DNA of 64,000 nt from Tupaia tana (Eukaryota; Chordata; Mammalia; Scandentia; Tupaiidae): the NCBI GenBank assembly GCA_026018925.1, contig JAKSZU010000009.1, positions 72,450,041 to 72,514,040 of the forward strand, written 5' to 3'. The notes beneath the pieces are model-generated. The model saw only the letters and a list, made by a program, of their open reading frames with translations, was not told where the DNA came from and made no database searches. Below are positions 45,961 through 58,706 of the stretch, piece by piece. Within the stretch, counting starts at the first letter, position 1. Each line of letters starts with the position of its first letter. A program made the position numbers and the translations under genes.

Positions 45961-47846
45961 AAGAAGTAACAACCAGAAACAAAGGAGTAGAAGGCAACTA
46001 AGACAATGGTCAACTTAAACGTCGGGCCAGGTCCAGTAACAATGATAATAACATTGAATATTAATGGATTAAATTCTGCAATCAAGAGACATAGACTGGC
46101 TGAATGGATTAAAAAACAGAAACACTCTATCTGTTGCCTACAGGAAACCTACTCCATGGATAAAGACATACATAGACTGAAAGTGAAGGGTTGGAAAAAG
46201 GTTTTCCATGCAAATGGGAACCAAAAAAGAGCTGGAGACGCAATACTAATTTCTGACAAAATAGGCTTTAAAACAAAAACTGTTCAAAGAGACAAAGAAG
46301 GGCACTATATTGTAGTAAAAGGGTCAATCGATCAAGAAGATATAACGCTTATTAATATCTATATGACTAACACAGAGGCACCCAAATATGTGCAGGAAAG
46401 ACTGCTAGATCTAAAAGGGGAGATAGACTGCAACACACTAATTTTTGGAGACCTCAACACTGCACTATCCCCACTGGACAGACCATCTAGGCAAAAAATA
46501 AGTAAACAGATAAAGTATCTAAATGATACCATAAATCAAATTGACTTAATGGACATTTATAGAGCTTTCCATCCCAAAAAGATACACTTTTTTCTCACCC
46601 TGACATGGAACCTATTCGAAGACTGACCACATCATAGGGCACAAAGCAAGCCTCTACAGATTCAAAGGCATAGAAACTATATGGCCATTTTCTCTGACCA
46701 TGATGGAGTTAAACTTGAGTTTAATTTCAAGAGTAATCCTCAAAAATACTCAAATACATGGAAATTAAATAACCTACTCCTAAATGACTCCACAACTACT
46801 CAAGAAATAAAGACTGAAATAAAAAGAGTCATGGAAGGGAATGACAATGAGGACAAGAGTTTCCATAATCTTTGGGACATTGCTAAAGCAGTCAGAAGAG
46901 GGAAGTCGATAGCAATTAGTACACATAAGAGGAAGAGGGAAAGAAAGCTAATGGATCACCGAACATCATGCCTCAGAGAATTGGAAAAGCAAAGCAAAAA
47001 GGTCCAATAAAAAACTCCAGGAAAAAAGAAATGATAAAGATATGAGCATAAATTAATGAAATAGAAAATAAATGAATTATACAGAAAATAAATGAAAGTA
47101 TAAACTGGTTCTTTGAAAAGATAAACAAAATTGATACACGACTAGTGAGACTTATTAAGTAGAAGAGAGAAAGGAACCAGGTAAATCAGATTTGTAATGA
47201 ATCAGGAACAATAACAACAGACATAGTAGAAATACAAAACATTATTAGAGGATACTATGAACATCTGTATGCCAAAAAACAAGATAATCTGGATGAGATG
47301 GACAAATTCCTGGACACATATAATCTACCTAGATTGAGCCAGGAGAATATAGAAAGTCTGAATAGGCCCATAACAAGCCAGGAGATTGAATCAGTAATAA
47401 ATAAGTTCCCAACAAAGAAAAGCCCTGGCCCCGATGGATTCACCTCTGAATTCTACAAAACTTTCAAAGAAGAGTTAACCCCCATTCTGCTCAGGTTATT
47501 TTTAAACATCCAAAAGGGCGAATCTCTCCCTAATTCATTCTATGAAGCCTCTATCACCCTTGTCCTTAAAACAGATTACAACAGGACAAGGAAGGAAATC
47601 TATAGACCAATATCCCTGATGAATATAGATGCAAAGATTTTCAATTAGATACAAGCAAATCATATCCAACAACTTATGAAAAATATTATACATCATGATC
47701 AGGCAGGCTTGATTCCAAGAATGCAAGGTTGGTTCATTATATGCAAAACCATAAATGTAATACACCATATTAACAGGAAGAAAGGAAAAATCATATGGTG
47801 ATATCAACTGATGCAGAAAAAACATTTGATAAGATACAACATTCCT

Positions 47847-48122
47847 GGGAACCAGCAGTTAGTGTAATGGCTATGTCACTGGACTCCCACGTAGTCAACC
47901 GCGGTTTGCGTCCTGGACCTGGTGACTTAAAACTCACGCTGGGCACGTGTGCGTGTGTGCCCAAGATCCCGAGAGGAGAATGGAGGAGAAGGGATTGTGG
48001 CATGACCATCCCCCCTGGGGGGGTGATTTTTCGCTTTCTGTCTCTATGTTTCTCTCTGTTTGTCTGGAGAGCGCACGTGCCCTATAGCGAAAACCTCTCC
48101 AAAAAAAAAAAAAAAAAAAAAG
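47847..48122 (+). mobile_element. tRNA-derived SINE nested in L1-F, subfamily B
   Basis: Starts GGGAACCAGCAG, with a GGTTTGCGTCC B-box region, CTTAAAACTC and CATGACCATCC. Perfect target repeats AGATACAACATTCCT at 47832-47846 and 48123-48137. Confidence 0.96.
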
Positions 48123-48861
48123 AGATACAACATTCCTTCATGATCAAAACTCTCAGCAAAGTCAGCCTAGAAGGGTCATTTCTCAACACAATAAAAGCTA
48201 TCTGAGAAAATCCCATAGCGAACATCATCCTCAATGGGGAAAAGCAGAAGGCTTTTCCACTAAAATCGGGTACGAGACAAGGATGCCCACTTTCACCACT
48301 CTTCTTCAATACAGTATTGGAAGTTCTCACCAACACAATAAGAAAAGAAGGAAAAATAAAAAGCATTAAAATAGGAAAAGAAGAGGGAAACTCTCTCTAT
48401 CTGCAGATGACATGAAAACCATCAATGGTTTCCATGAAAAAATTTCTGGAAGTAATACATAAATACAGTAAAGTTGCAGGACACAAAATTAATAACCAGA
48501 AATCTATAGCATTTCTATATACGAACAACAGGCAGACTGAAATAGAACTGAAAAAAGTTATTCCATTTACCATAGTCACAAAAAGTATAAGATACTTAGG
48601 GATAAATCTAACCAAAGAAGTTAAAGACCTCCACAAGGAAAGCTATGAGAAGATAAAAAAAGAAATTGAAAATGATACAAAAACATGAAAGGATATCCCA
48701 TGTTCCTGGATTGGAAGAATTAATATAATCAAAATGGCAATTCTACCCAAATTAATATACATATTTAATGCAATGCCAATCAAATTACCAGATACGTTGT
48801 TCACAGATCTAGAAAAGACAATCATAAAGTTTGTCTGGAATCATAAAAGACCCCATATTGC

Positions 48862-49132
48862 GGGACCAGCAGTTAGCGTAATGGCTATGTCGCTGGACTC
48901 CCACGTAGTCGACCGCGGTTCGAGTCCCGGACCCGGCGGCTTAAACTCACGCCGGGCGCGTGTGCGTGCGTGCCCAAGATCCCGAGAGGAGAATGGAGGA
49001 GAAGGGATTGCGGCGTGGCCATCCCCCCTGGGGGGTGATTTCCTGCTTTCTATCTCTCTGTCTCTCTCTCTGTCTGTCTGGCGAGCGCACGCGCCCTATA
49101 GCAAAAACCTCTCCAAAAAAAGAAAAAAAAAA
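48862..49132 (+). mobile_element. tRNA-derived SINE nested in L1-F, subfamily A, CpG-rich
   Basis: Starts GGGACCAGCAGTTAGCG. B-box GGTTCGAGTCCCGG is intact, and the body keeps many CpGs (CCGGCGG, CACGCCGGGCGCG, TTGCGGCGTGG). A perfect 17-bp target duplication (AAAAGACCCCATATTGC at 48845-48861 and 49133-49149) flanks it. It is the best preserved SINE here. Confidence 0.97.
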
Positions 49133-49330
49133 AAAAGACCCCATATTGCCAAAGCAATTCTGCACAAGAAGAGTGGAGTGGGCAGCATCTCACTCCCTGA
49201 CCCAAAAATATACTACAAAGCTGTGGTAATCAAAACAGTATGGTACTGGCACAGAAACAGACACATGGACCAATGGAACAGAATAGAGTCCCCAGAAATA
49301 AATTCCCAAACATACAGTCATCTGATTTTT

Positions 49331-49599
49331 TTTTTTTTTTTTGGAGAGGTTTTTTTTCGCTATAGGGCGCGTGCGCTCGCCAGACAGACAGAGAGAGACA
49401 TAGAGACAGAAAGCGAGAAATCACCCCCCAGGGGGGATGGTCACGCCACAATCCCTTCTCCTCCATTCTACTCTCGGGATCCTGGGCACGCACGCACATG
49501 CGCCCAGCGTGAGTTGTAAGCCACCGGGTCCGAGACGCGAACCGCGGTCGACTACGTGGGAGTCCAGCGACATAGCCATTACGCTAACTGCTGGTTCCC
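49331..49599 (-). mobile_element. tRNA-derived SINE nested in L1-F, subfamily B, opposite strand
   Basis: A minus-strand copy with a T-tail at the left. The head end is GGGAACCAGC on its own strand, with GGTTCGCGTC. Perfect 16-bp target repeats CAGTCATCTGATTTTT lie at 49315-49330 and 49600-49615. Confidence 0.96.
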
Positions 49600-51009
49600 C
49601 AGTCATCTGATTTTTGATAAGGGGTACCAGTCAATCCAGTGAAAAAAGGGAAACCTCTTCAACAAATGGTGCTGGGAAAACAGGATTTCCACTTGTAGAA
49701 AGATGATCTGAACCATTACCTCTCACCTCTGACAAAAATCAAGCTGAGGTGGATCAAAGATCTAAATCTAAGACCTCAAAGTATAAAACTACTCCTGGAA
49801 AACACTGGGGAAACTCTGTGAGACATTGGGGTAGGCAAAGACTTCTTAAATAAGACCCCGAAAGCACATTCCATAACCCCCAAAATAGACAAGTGGGATT
49901 ACATCAGGCTAAGAAGTTTCTGCATGACAAAGGACACAGTAATTAGTGTGAATAGACATCCCTCAGAATGGGAAAATATTTTTTTAAACTGTGAGTCAGA
50001 TGAGGGACTGATAACCACAATTTACAAGGAACTCAAGCAGCTGTTCTGAAAAAAAATGATCAATCCTATTAAAAGATGGGAGAATGAATTGAAAAAACCA
50101 CTCTCTAAAGATGACAAAGGAATAGCTAAAAGACATATGAAAAATGCTCAACATCCCTCATTATAAGGGAAATGCAAATCAAACAACCATAAGATACCTC
50201 CTAATCCCAGTCGTAATGACTAAGATTAAAAAAAATGACAAAGGATAAGTGCTGATGGGGGTGTGGTGAAAGGGGAACTGTCTAACACTGCTGGTGAGAA
50301 TGTAAATTGGTCCAGCCACTGTGGAGAACTATTTGATTATTCCTCAAAAATCTACAAATAGAACTACCATATGATCCAGCAATCCCACTCCTTGGTATCT
50401 ACCCAAAGGACAAAAGAATACTTAATCAGAAAAGTGCTTTCACATCAATCTTTATTGCTGCACTATTCACAATTGCTAAGTCATGGAAATAACCCAAATG
50501 CCCATGAACAGATGAATGAATAGAAAAACTTCGGCACATATATTCAATGGAATACTATTCAGCCATAAAAAAACCCAACAAAACCCTGGATTTTGATAGG
50601 AAGGGGAAGAATATGGAAGATTTACTACTGAATGAAATAAGCCAGGCTACTAAGGAGAGGCATTGTATGTCCCCACTTAATATATACTGAGTGTCTGTAC
50701 TCTATGACTGAAACCGATTGACTAAAGGATATAGAAACACAGTATATAGATTTAAATACCAGATAGAGTGTGTGTGAAAGAGCAGGGTCTGGGGAAGGAC
50801 ATTTAGAAAACAAATAGGGAGGCAAAGCATTAATGGCACAAAGAAATGTGGTATTATCTGTTGAAGATTTATATTTTATTTTATCAACTGTACTAGGGAG
50901 AAATATTCACCTGTTGAAATATCCATTTTGTAAGACAAATAATAATGTAACTGAATGTATAAAAGAAAATGAAATAAAAATAAAAATAAAGAAATAAAAA
51001 TCCTATAAA

Positions 51010-52709
51010 TGTTACCCAACACCTCTGGTATGAAGCCGAAATTTCTTAAAATGGCAGAAAAGGTTCCTGAATATCATTCTAATCTTACTTTCTGTCGTCA
51101 CCTCCCCCAACACTGTATACTCTATACACGCTAAACTATGGGTGGTTCCCCAAATATTCTAAGATCATTTTCAGCTGACCTTAAAACTAGAAACCTATGA
51201 ATGGATATATTAAATGGAGGTATCAATATTGTTCATAGATGTCTGAAGATTCTTGGGTAAGGTAAGTCTTAAATTAAGGGAAGGTACCAAAAATTATATG
51301 GTGTTTGCTCACACAAGCAAAGCAAGGCAGGAAAAAATGGAAAGACCCACCTAGCTGGACTAGAGACCTAAATTTAAGTAATGAAAAATAAGGCATTCAT
51401 AGTGAATAGAGACAAACCATGGAGGTTTTATAAAAAGGTTTGGCAGATCAGCATTGACTATATAAACTATACTCCTTGAATTTTATCTGTTAATTATTAG
51501 TCTCAAAGAGGTGTTTATAAGTACACATGGAAACCTAGTCCATTTCTAACAGCAAAAGAAAGAAATGTAGTTTTCTTCTAGTGATTTCTCTTCATATTTT
51601 TCAGCTCTCTTGTGTGCTATTAAAATTCTATATTATTTGCTGAGTTTCTTTCTGGTAGCTCCAGAGATAGACTCATTACATTCAGCTTAGTCATCATTAA
51701 AACTCCTTGGTAAAGAACCTATGTTAGCAGTTTTACTAAATTAGCAAGTTAAATGCGATAAATAGCGAGTTAAGCAAACACTGCACAATATTCATCTCTC
51801 AACTGTTTTAATTTTGAGTAACACACTCATAAAACAATAATAGTAATAAGCAACATTAACAAAAAGATAGTGATTTGCTATGGGCAATATTAAACCTAGA
51901 TTGGCCATCACAATATTAAAAGAATCTGTTGTAATATTTGTTGAAAATTAAGACCATCTTCTAAAGACAGATTACTAAAAAAAATGGAAATAAATTTCTG
52001 GCTGAATATTATAACTGTACTTGTGCCATTAACAATACAAAACTATTTTTATATTATTGTTAGAAAGGATCATGGTGTGTCATTTTCATAATTAGAGTCT
52101 ACCAGAAACAAATAAAATGGATGGAGCAATTGGTACATTGTAGTTTGAAGCAACATTGATGGCCCCAATAGACAATGAAAATGTGGTCATGTAATGGGAA
52201 GGGGATATGAGAGTGAACATATGATAAATATTGTAAAGAGATCTCCGAAATTTTTTGAAATTATTTGTTCATATCTTCAAAACCTTCTTGGCTGTGCCTT
52301 TGACTTTTTCATCTCAAGGTATTCTTTTTGTTAATCAGGGACCAAGGTTTTGTCTGCTACCTGTCTGGTGGTTGAGCTGCAACAATAATATAAAAAGAAA
52401 CTGGAGAGTTAAAAGTGATAATGGAAGGAAAATATATTTTTTCCCTGAGAGTACATTAAATAGAGTATTTAGTAGAAAATATTGGGTATCATGATCTTTG
52501 AAGGCTTCAAACTCTTGCCCAAGAAACTACTGATTACCTCATAATCATGAGAATACGATCTCTTAAAATACAAGATGGAACGACAGTAACGTTTATTTTG
52601 TAACTACTAATGGTAAGTTAATACAATGTTTACTATACATTACACCTATAATTGCAAATTATTTCCAATATATAAAATTAACTTTAAATAATTTCATATA
52701 GTCTCTGAT
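51010..52709. other. Unique AT-rich sequence
   Basis: No gene or repeat recognised in about 1.7 kb. The frame at 52255-52494 has no coding support. Confidence 0.4.
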
Positions 52710-52900
52710 TTTTTACCACTTTGTAGTTATGTTACCATAAAAGGTCACTTAGCTAAATCATGTCTCAGTTGCCTCATCTGAAAAATAGGGGTAATAAGGT
52801 AATTTTATAGAATTGTATTAAATGAAGTAATAGATATTAAATATAAATAAATGCCATGTCAGATAGTATGTTCTCACTAAATGTTATTAAATTTCTAACA
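52710..52900 (+). repeat. Ancient MIR SINE
   Basis: Segments in MIR order: GTCACTTAGCTAAATCATG, then GTCTCAGTTGCCTCATCTGAA, then AATAGGGGTAATAA, ending CTCACTAAATGTTA. It is the best preserved MIR in the window. Confidence 0.8.
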
Positions 52901-53730
52901 GAATATTTGCCATGAATTTTATATATTTTAATGTATAACTCTGATGTCATCACAATCTTTAGTTAAGTCACATTGTATCCTCTTTACAAACTATAGTCAA
53001 GAGTAGTATGAATAAGTGAAAATAATTATATTGGTAATTAAATTTTTCTTACTTTTTGTTCTTATAAATAGCAATCTTAGTCATTCTTTTCAGGTTCAAA
53101 GCCTAATACAACTAACTAGAAATGGTCTTTTCAGGGCCTAGAACAAAAGTTTGCTTGGCTTTTTATCCATCATTACATAGTCAAATTCGATCAACTGTGC
53201 TGTTTGGCTATATTCAGTATCATTGGTGTAATAGCATTTCTAGGATGAAATAAAATAGCTCTTGTGCTTGTTTCTCCTGTTGTTCCCATTTCACTTTCTA
53301 CTTCACCATCCACCTTTTTAACTCAGGAAGTAGCAAGATAGTAACTGTGAGCAAACATGGATTGTTTCCCACTCATAAAAGAGCTGTGCTCCAGAAATTC
53401 AGTTATAATTTGACTGTGGTCCCAAGTGTAACACAAAAGGAGAGGAAATTATCTGTGGGATGTGTGTGCACATGCATGCATGTGTGTGTAGAGGTTTCCT
53501 GGGAGAGGGCATAAAAGAATTAGTAGAGATATATCATGAGACTAAGTTTTTAGTCAGCAATGAAGTAGTACAGTTGGCTCAGAACAGCTTTGGTTACTTT
53601 CTAAAGCAAGAAGTCTAGGAACATAGAGTGACCTCAGAATAGGAAAGAGGAAAAGGTAGTAAATAAGTGATTTGTTAAAATACAGAGTGTTTATATTTTT
53701 GATATATGCAACTTTGAACAGTCTGAATCA

Positions 53731-53765
<35 letters not shown>

Positions 53766-54410
53766 TAGAGAGAGATATAGAAGATAGGGGTAGGTCAGGA
53801 AATACAAAGGATAATGTCACTTCCATTATAAATGAAATTAGATTAGACAGAATATGTTGAGATTCAATGATGTGATAAAAATTACAATAATTATATTGAT
53901 TATTCCATAATTTCCCTCTTGCTCCATAAAACATTATTTCGTTTCCCTTTACTTCCAATATATCCTCTTGTTACTACTATATTTTTACCCCATTCTTCAT
54001 TTAGCTAAAAAATTCTACTGTATTAGACCAACAGTGTCTATCCAATAAACATGTCACTTCATGAGTCCAGTTATTTTAAGAAGGGGATTGGTTAACACGA
54101 CTCATGAAAAGTGAAACCTGGAGTTTCATAATTTACTTCCTTTTTAATTTCACATTTATTATCTCTGACACCTAATATATCCAAGCTCAGACTTAAAAAC
54201 TTTGAAAAATATAATCTACTACTTATTTTCTTCCTAAGTGCAGAAAATAGAATATAGTCAGATACAGCTTTATTTCAAACTGGAAAAACATGACAGATAA
54301 CACAGATTCTGCAGCTATTAATGCACCCTTGTATCAAAGCAAATACTTCTGGGATTTAAAGTTTTAAAGAAATCCTCTTTTGGGATATAAAATTATTTAA
54401 GATTTATGAT
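52901..54410. other. Unique sequence with a TG microsatellite
   Basis: Apart from (TG)n at 53736-53763, nothing recognised. Confidence 0.4.
53736..53763. repeat. (TG)n microsatellite
   Basis: About 14 uninterrupted TG units, followed by a short GA-rich segment. Confidence 0.95.
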
Positions 54411-54636
54411 GCTGGGGGTCAGTAAGTGGTGTGATGGTTAAGAGACTGGATTCCCACATGGGTGATCATGGTTTGAGTCCTGGGCCTGGAAGGTTAAAAA
54501 TTATGCCAGGCATGTCTGCATGTGTGTCCAAATCCCAGGATAATGGGGGAGAAGGGACTATAGCATAGCCAAAGTCATTTTTCACTTTCTTTCTCTGGCA
54601 AGTGCACATGCTCTATGGCAAAACTTAAAAAAAAGT
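54411..54636 (+). mobile_element. tRNA-derived SINE, old subfamily
   Basis: Starts GCTGGGGGTCAGTAAG; GGTTTGAGTCC B-box, GCATGTGTGTCCAAATCCC body, shortened TC tract and CTCTATGGCAAAAC end are in order. More diverged than most copies. Confidence 0.8.
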
Positions 54637-57600
54637 ACAATGTTAACAGTATTAAAATTCTTCTAATTTGCCCTCTACCAATTTTTAGTCTCAAGTTGAC
54701 TTGGCCTCTTTTTATTTTTTTAACCTGACCAGATGTGATGCATTTTTGATCTTTTTGATATATTTGAGGGGCTTGGACTGAAGGACTTAGAGCCATCACA
54801 GAAAATATGTGATTCTGAAATTCCTCCAGAAAGAAGGTCACTGACACATATGTTATACAACAAGAATAGTAGCAAAGATCGTCTTCCCTTTGAGCTTAGG
54901 GCAACTGTGCACAAACTTGGTTGGATTGTTCACCTGAATATGTGTAGGTTTGCAGTTGGCTCAGAAAACTACACAAAGTGTAGATACAGGGAAAAGCTTA
55001 TATTATATTTGAGATGATGATCTTTTATCAGATAAATAATTTTTTTTCAAAATTATTCAGAGAACAATGTACAGGTAATATTGTGAGCAGGGGGAACTTT
55101 TGGAATTGCTCAATTGTATTTATTTAATTACATTTAGTTTGAAATTTTTGAATAATTTATTCCAAAAAGAATTCCAAACTCATTTCATTCTATCTCAATT
55201 GAACACTACTCTAGTATTATGAAAAAATATTATTAAATTAATATATAAGAGTGACTTTATGAAAGGTATGGTGTATAGATGATCTTAGTAACGTAGTTTA
55301 GCAATAGACTTAGAACAAGTTGCCTGTATCTTTGGATAGGAGATGATTTTGTAGTATCTTAGATTAAACATCTGTAGAAAACATATTTTCTACTGTAAGA
55401 AAACACATCACATCCTAAAAAGCCAGAAATGGAACATTTTTGTCTGTATATAAATATATTTATTCAAGAAACTATTTTGTAGGACATTGTTGTGATTATC
55501 TGGAGTATCTGAATACTATATTTACCTACCTTAATGTTGAATTTTGCTAAGATTTATTTTCAAGGAATATTAAGCAGATGAATTAAACTTAGCTGACATA
55601 GTTTCATGACTATATGTATCTGTTATTAACAGGAAGGAACTGACATCCTGGGTAGAACACTTTTAAAATGAAAGCGCAACAACATTTGGCCACTTGAGCC
55701 AATCTTCCTTTTGTAGACATTATTTTGTAGCTTTAGCATCTCCTAAATTAAGACTTATCTCTAGGCTTCCTCAAATATCAGATATGTATAAAGAAAAACA
55801 TTTTCAGATTATTTTTGAAGCAAGTATTAGATTTTCTAATTTTTAAAAAAATTGGTGCAAAGAAGAGGACACATTTGATTAGTATGTTTAGGTTCTTGTT
55901 TATGGAAATGTCTATATAATTCCACATTTATAAATCTCTGGTTGTACTAGACTGTTCTACATGAAAATATCTTTTTTCTTCAGTATCATAACTGAATTAT
56001 CCCCAGTCTTCAAAAAATATACCATAAGCAAGAAATGGCCACCTCTTTGAATTACACAAATGAAATTCTTCTGAAGTACATTGAAAGCTGTCAAGAACTT
56101 AATTAAAACACTGACTAAATTTTATTTATAAATAAGTCATTTGCAGAATTTAACTTTAAGAGGATAATTAAGTTTGTCTCTTGAATATGAAATTTTGATG
56201 TTTCTGAAGAATTTAGGTAACTTTTGGATAACTTATTAAATGATGCTAAGCATTTGGCAGCTTAGCTCTAATACCACTATCCATGGAAGTCAATATGAAC
56301 CTTTACAATGAGTTTGTTTCAGAAATTAGGACCTTATTTAGTTATTTCTTAAAAGTGAAACAGAATGATAATCTACACACACATATTTCCACCTACTTTA
56401 AGTGTATTGTTGACATCCTGTGTTCTGGACATCTGAAATGTTTTTAAACATTCTGGAAACTCAGTGAGGCCATTTCATTTGATTCAAATAGCTTTATTAA
56501 TAAGCTAGACCATTCATTTTCTATTAAGTGGACTGTGAGCTCTTCAAAGGAAAGCAACTATGCTTTTCATTTAGTCTCTATATTTTTTGAGTCTACTACA
56601 TGTTTAATTACTAAACATGTATAAAAGGAAGGAATGAAAATATGTAAATGGCTTAAAATACTCTGATATTGAATTGATTGTTTATAGTTCATTAATGGTT
56701 GGTAGAAAAGTTTTATTTCTTTTACCATAGGGTGAGTGTCACCATGCCCTAAAAGTTTTATTTCTTTTAAAGTAAACTCATTTTGCTTTCCAAAGTTGTC
56801 TAAATGAGAAAGCACCCCTGTCCTCTCCATTATGGTTGCTTGTAATGGATATATGAACATGGATATAATAAACCAGGAGAACATGGAAATTCCAAAATTC
56901 TAATGGAAGGCAATCATTCATTCTTTCAGAAAATGCTTTGTTGGTGAAGGCATGCAGAATGCATTGTTTCCCAAAGCTAATCATAAATTTACTGTGAAGT
57001 TCTGGACTTTGCCATTGAAAATAATGAAAGAGGTTGTATATCTTTCCATTATCTAGTCATGGTCAAAAGTTGAAATGGAAGTACCCAGAACATAGTATTT
57101 ATGCAACTAGATACTGTATTAAGAGCTCATTTTTATGTTTATATTTTTGGGGAATCAATACTTTCTACTTGAAAAAACTGAATATTTTTCAGGTGAAAAT
57201 AAGCTACTTTTCAGGTAGTTTTCCTCTAAAATCAGCATAATTTTTTACACATCACCAGTTAGGAAACATAGCCCTTAGGTACTATGATTTGAACTACAAA
57301 ACGATAGCTAAATTCCTTAAAACTTTTAACTATATTCGGTAGAAACACAAAGTTATAAAACATATTTTAAATGATTTTGTCCTATTGCAAATGTTCAGTT
57401 GTAGGAAACAACTGTGGGAAATATACCTCTTTTTTCTAATATTAAGGCTTTTATCTGAGCAATATAATTTTTATTACTTATAATGAACTTACATTACCCT
57501 TAAATTTACATAAAGAAAAGATGTAAAACCATACTAGGTAGTTATAAATACTTGTAGGGACGTATTCTCTCTTGGAAAAAATCACAAAATTGTTCTCTAT

Positions 57601-57871
57601 TAATGTAATAGTTTAAAGAGATACCAATTTTGTTTTTTAACTTTGGTTATAAGATCATGCATGACTCATTCTAAATGTATAGTTACATTTAATTACATTT
57701 TCTAGTGGAAAACAAAAGTAATTATTTCAAGTTAAAATTATGCACACATACACTAGAATTCAAATTAAATTTATTTGTTTACCATGACTAATATAGTATA
57801 ACAAGGCTAAAATTCAATGCATACTAACTTAATTATGCCTCAATGACAACACATTGGCAAATTTTTATCAA
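54637..57871. other. Unique AT-rich sequence
   Basis: Over 3 kb without a young SINE or L1. A possible L2-like fragment lies at about 56525-56600 (GGACTGTGAGCTCTTCAAAGG). No coding exon was identified; short frames have no splice or motif support. Confidence 0.4.
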
Positions 57872-58093
57872 AAAGAATATTACTTGCTGCTATCAGAAAT
57901 AATTTATTGAACATTAGCAGTCTTAGTTATCTTGTTTGTGCATGCAATTCAGAGAGCTAGAGGAAACATTTGATCAAGATGTAAAGAATATTACTTGCTC
58001 CTATCAGAAATAATTTATTGAACATTAGCAGTCTTAGTTATCTTGTTTGTGCATGCAATTCATAGAGCTAGAGGAAACATTTGATCAAGATGT
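57872..58093. repeat. 111-bp tandem duplication
   Basis: 57872-57982 is repeated immediately as 57983-58093, with two mismatches (TTGCTGC versus TTGCTCC; CAGAGAGC versus CATAGAGC). Both copies start AAAGAATATTACTTGCT and end ATCAAGATGT. It is not a recognised repeat family. Confidence 0.97.
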
Positions 58094-58706
58094 AACACTC
58101 ATAATAAATATACTTTTACTTATTTTCCAGAGAGATAAAATAAAAGGCGTGTTTTAAGTCAAGAGTAGCAAATGTTTGGAGTTCTTTGCTCCTAAATATC
58201 ATGTCACAAAGTAACTAAAATTGCATGTACTTATTTCAGACAACCTTCTTACTAAAATGAGAATTTTGAGGGATGGTTGTCTTTAAATGGTTTGCTTGAT
58301 TTGTTTAAACAGCCACTACAACTAAGATAAAAGCAATCTTGACAGGAAAAATAATTGCTTGGCTTTACTCTCTACACATAGAGGGAAGGAACTAACACCA
58401 GGGCATATATAGGCAAAAGAAGGTAGGGAAAAATTGACTAGGTTGTTTGTGACTAGGTTTACATTTATGAGCTATGCGACCCTTGATAGAATAGTACACT
58501 AGTCAATCACAGTAGAGTCAAGGACATTTTACTAATTGCCTACTGTAAACTTGATGGATCTTTCAAATGGAAAACTTACTGCGGGCTTTAGGGGTCAAAA
58601 GAGAAGTAATACTGAACATCTTGTCTCCTCTCTTCCATAGCACTGTACAATGACCTAACACAATTATAGAAGTGGAAAATTTAAATCTACATTTATATAA
58701 ACTTAC
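58094..58706. other. Presumed intron downstream of the minus-strand exon
   Basis: On the minus strand this follows the splice donor. No further exon could be identified. Confidence 0.4.
58701..58706 (-). other. Predicted splice donor of the large exon
   Basis: Minus strand GTAAGT after AAAG matches the mammalian donor consensus closely. The reading frame continues only 48 codons past it. Confidence 0.7.

Larger units (their letters stand above)
46006..50691 (+). pseudogene. L1-F ORF2, frameshifted and split by three SINEs
   Basis: ATG 46006, 45 bp after the ORF1 stop, opens the endonuclease to 46626. Later fragments are open at 46681-47010, 47298-47648 and 48425-48688. Around the FADD site (48397-48420) the phenylalanine codon is altered and about 20 bp just after it are missing. 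The first SINE interrupts the RT palm region, and the other two the thumb/C-terminal segment. Not functional. Confidence 0.9.
44351..50996 (+). mobile_element. L1-F: full-length LINE-1 with a 13-bp target duplication and three nested SINEs
   Basis: Identical repeats AAAATCCTATAAA at 44338-44350 and 50997-51009 bound it. Inside are a monomeric 5' UTR (44351-45057), ORF1 remnant (45058-45960), ORF2 remnant (46006 to about 50691), a 3' UTR and an A-rich tail of AAATAAAAAT type. SINEs lie at 47847, 48862 and 49331. Removing them leaves about 5.8 kb, the normal L1 size. Both ORFs are broken. Confidence 0.96.

Noticed and set aside
48862..48940. tRNA-like sequence with A-box/B-box features
   Set aside because: It is the SINE head. 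It lacks proper acceptor-stem pairing and continues into the SINE body, so it is not a tRNA gene. The same holds for all other SINE heads.
48734..49519. 261-codon frame within L1-F
   Set aside because: It is ORF2 fragments fused through two SINE insertions; not a gene.
53736..53763. TG repeat as a Z-DNA or regulatory element
   Set aside because: Ordinary dinucleotide microsatellite; nothing in the context supports a function.
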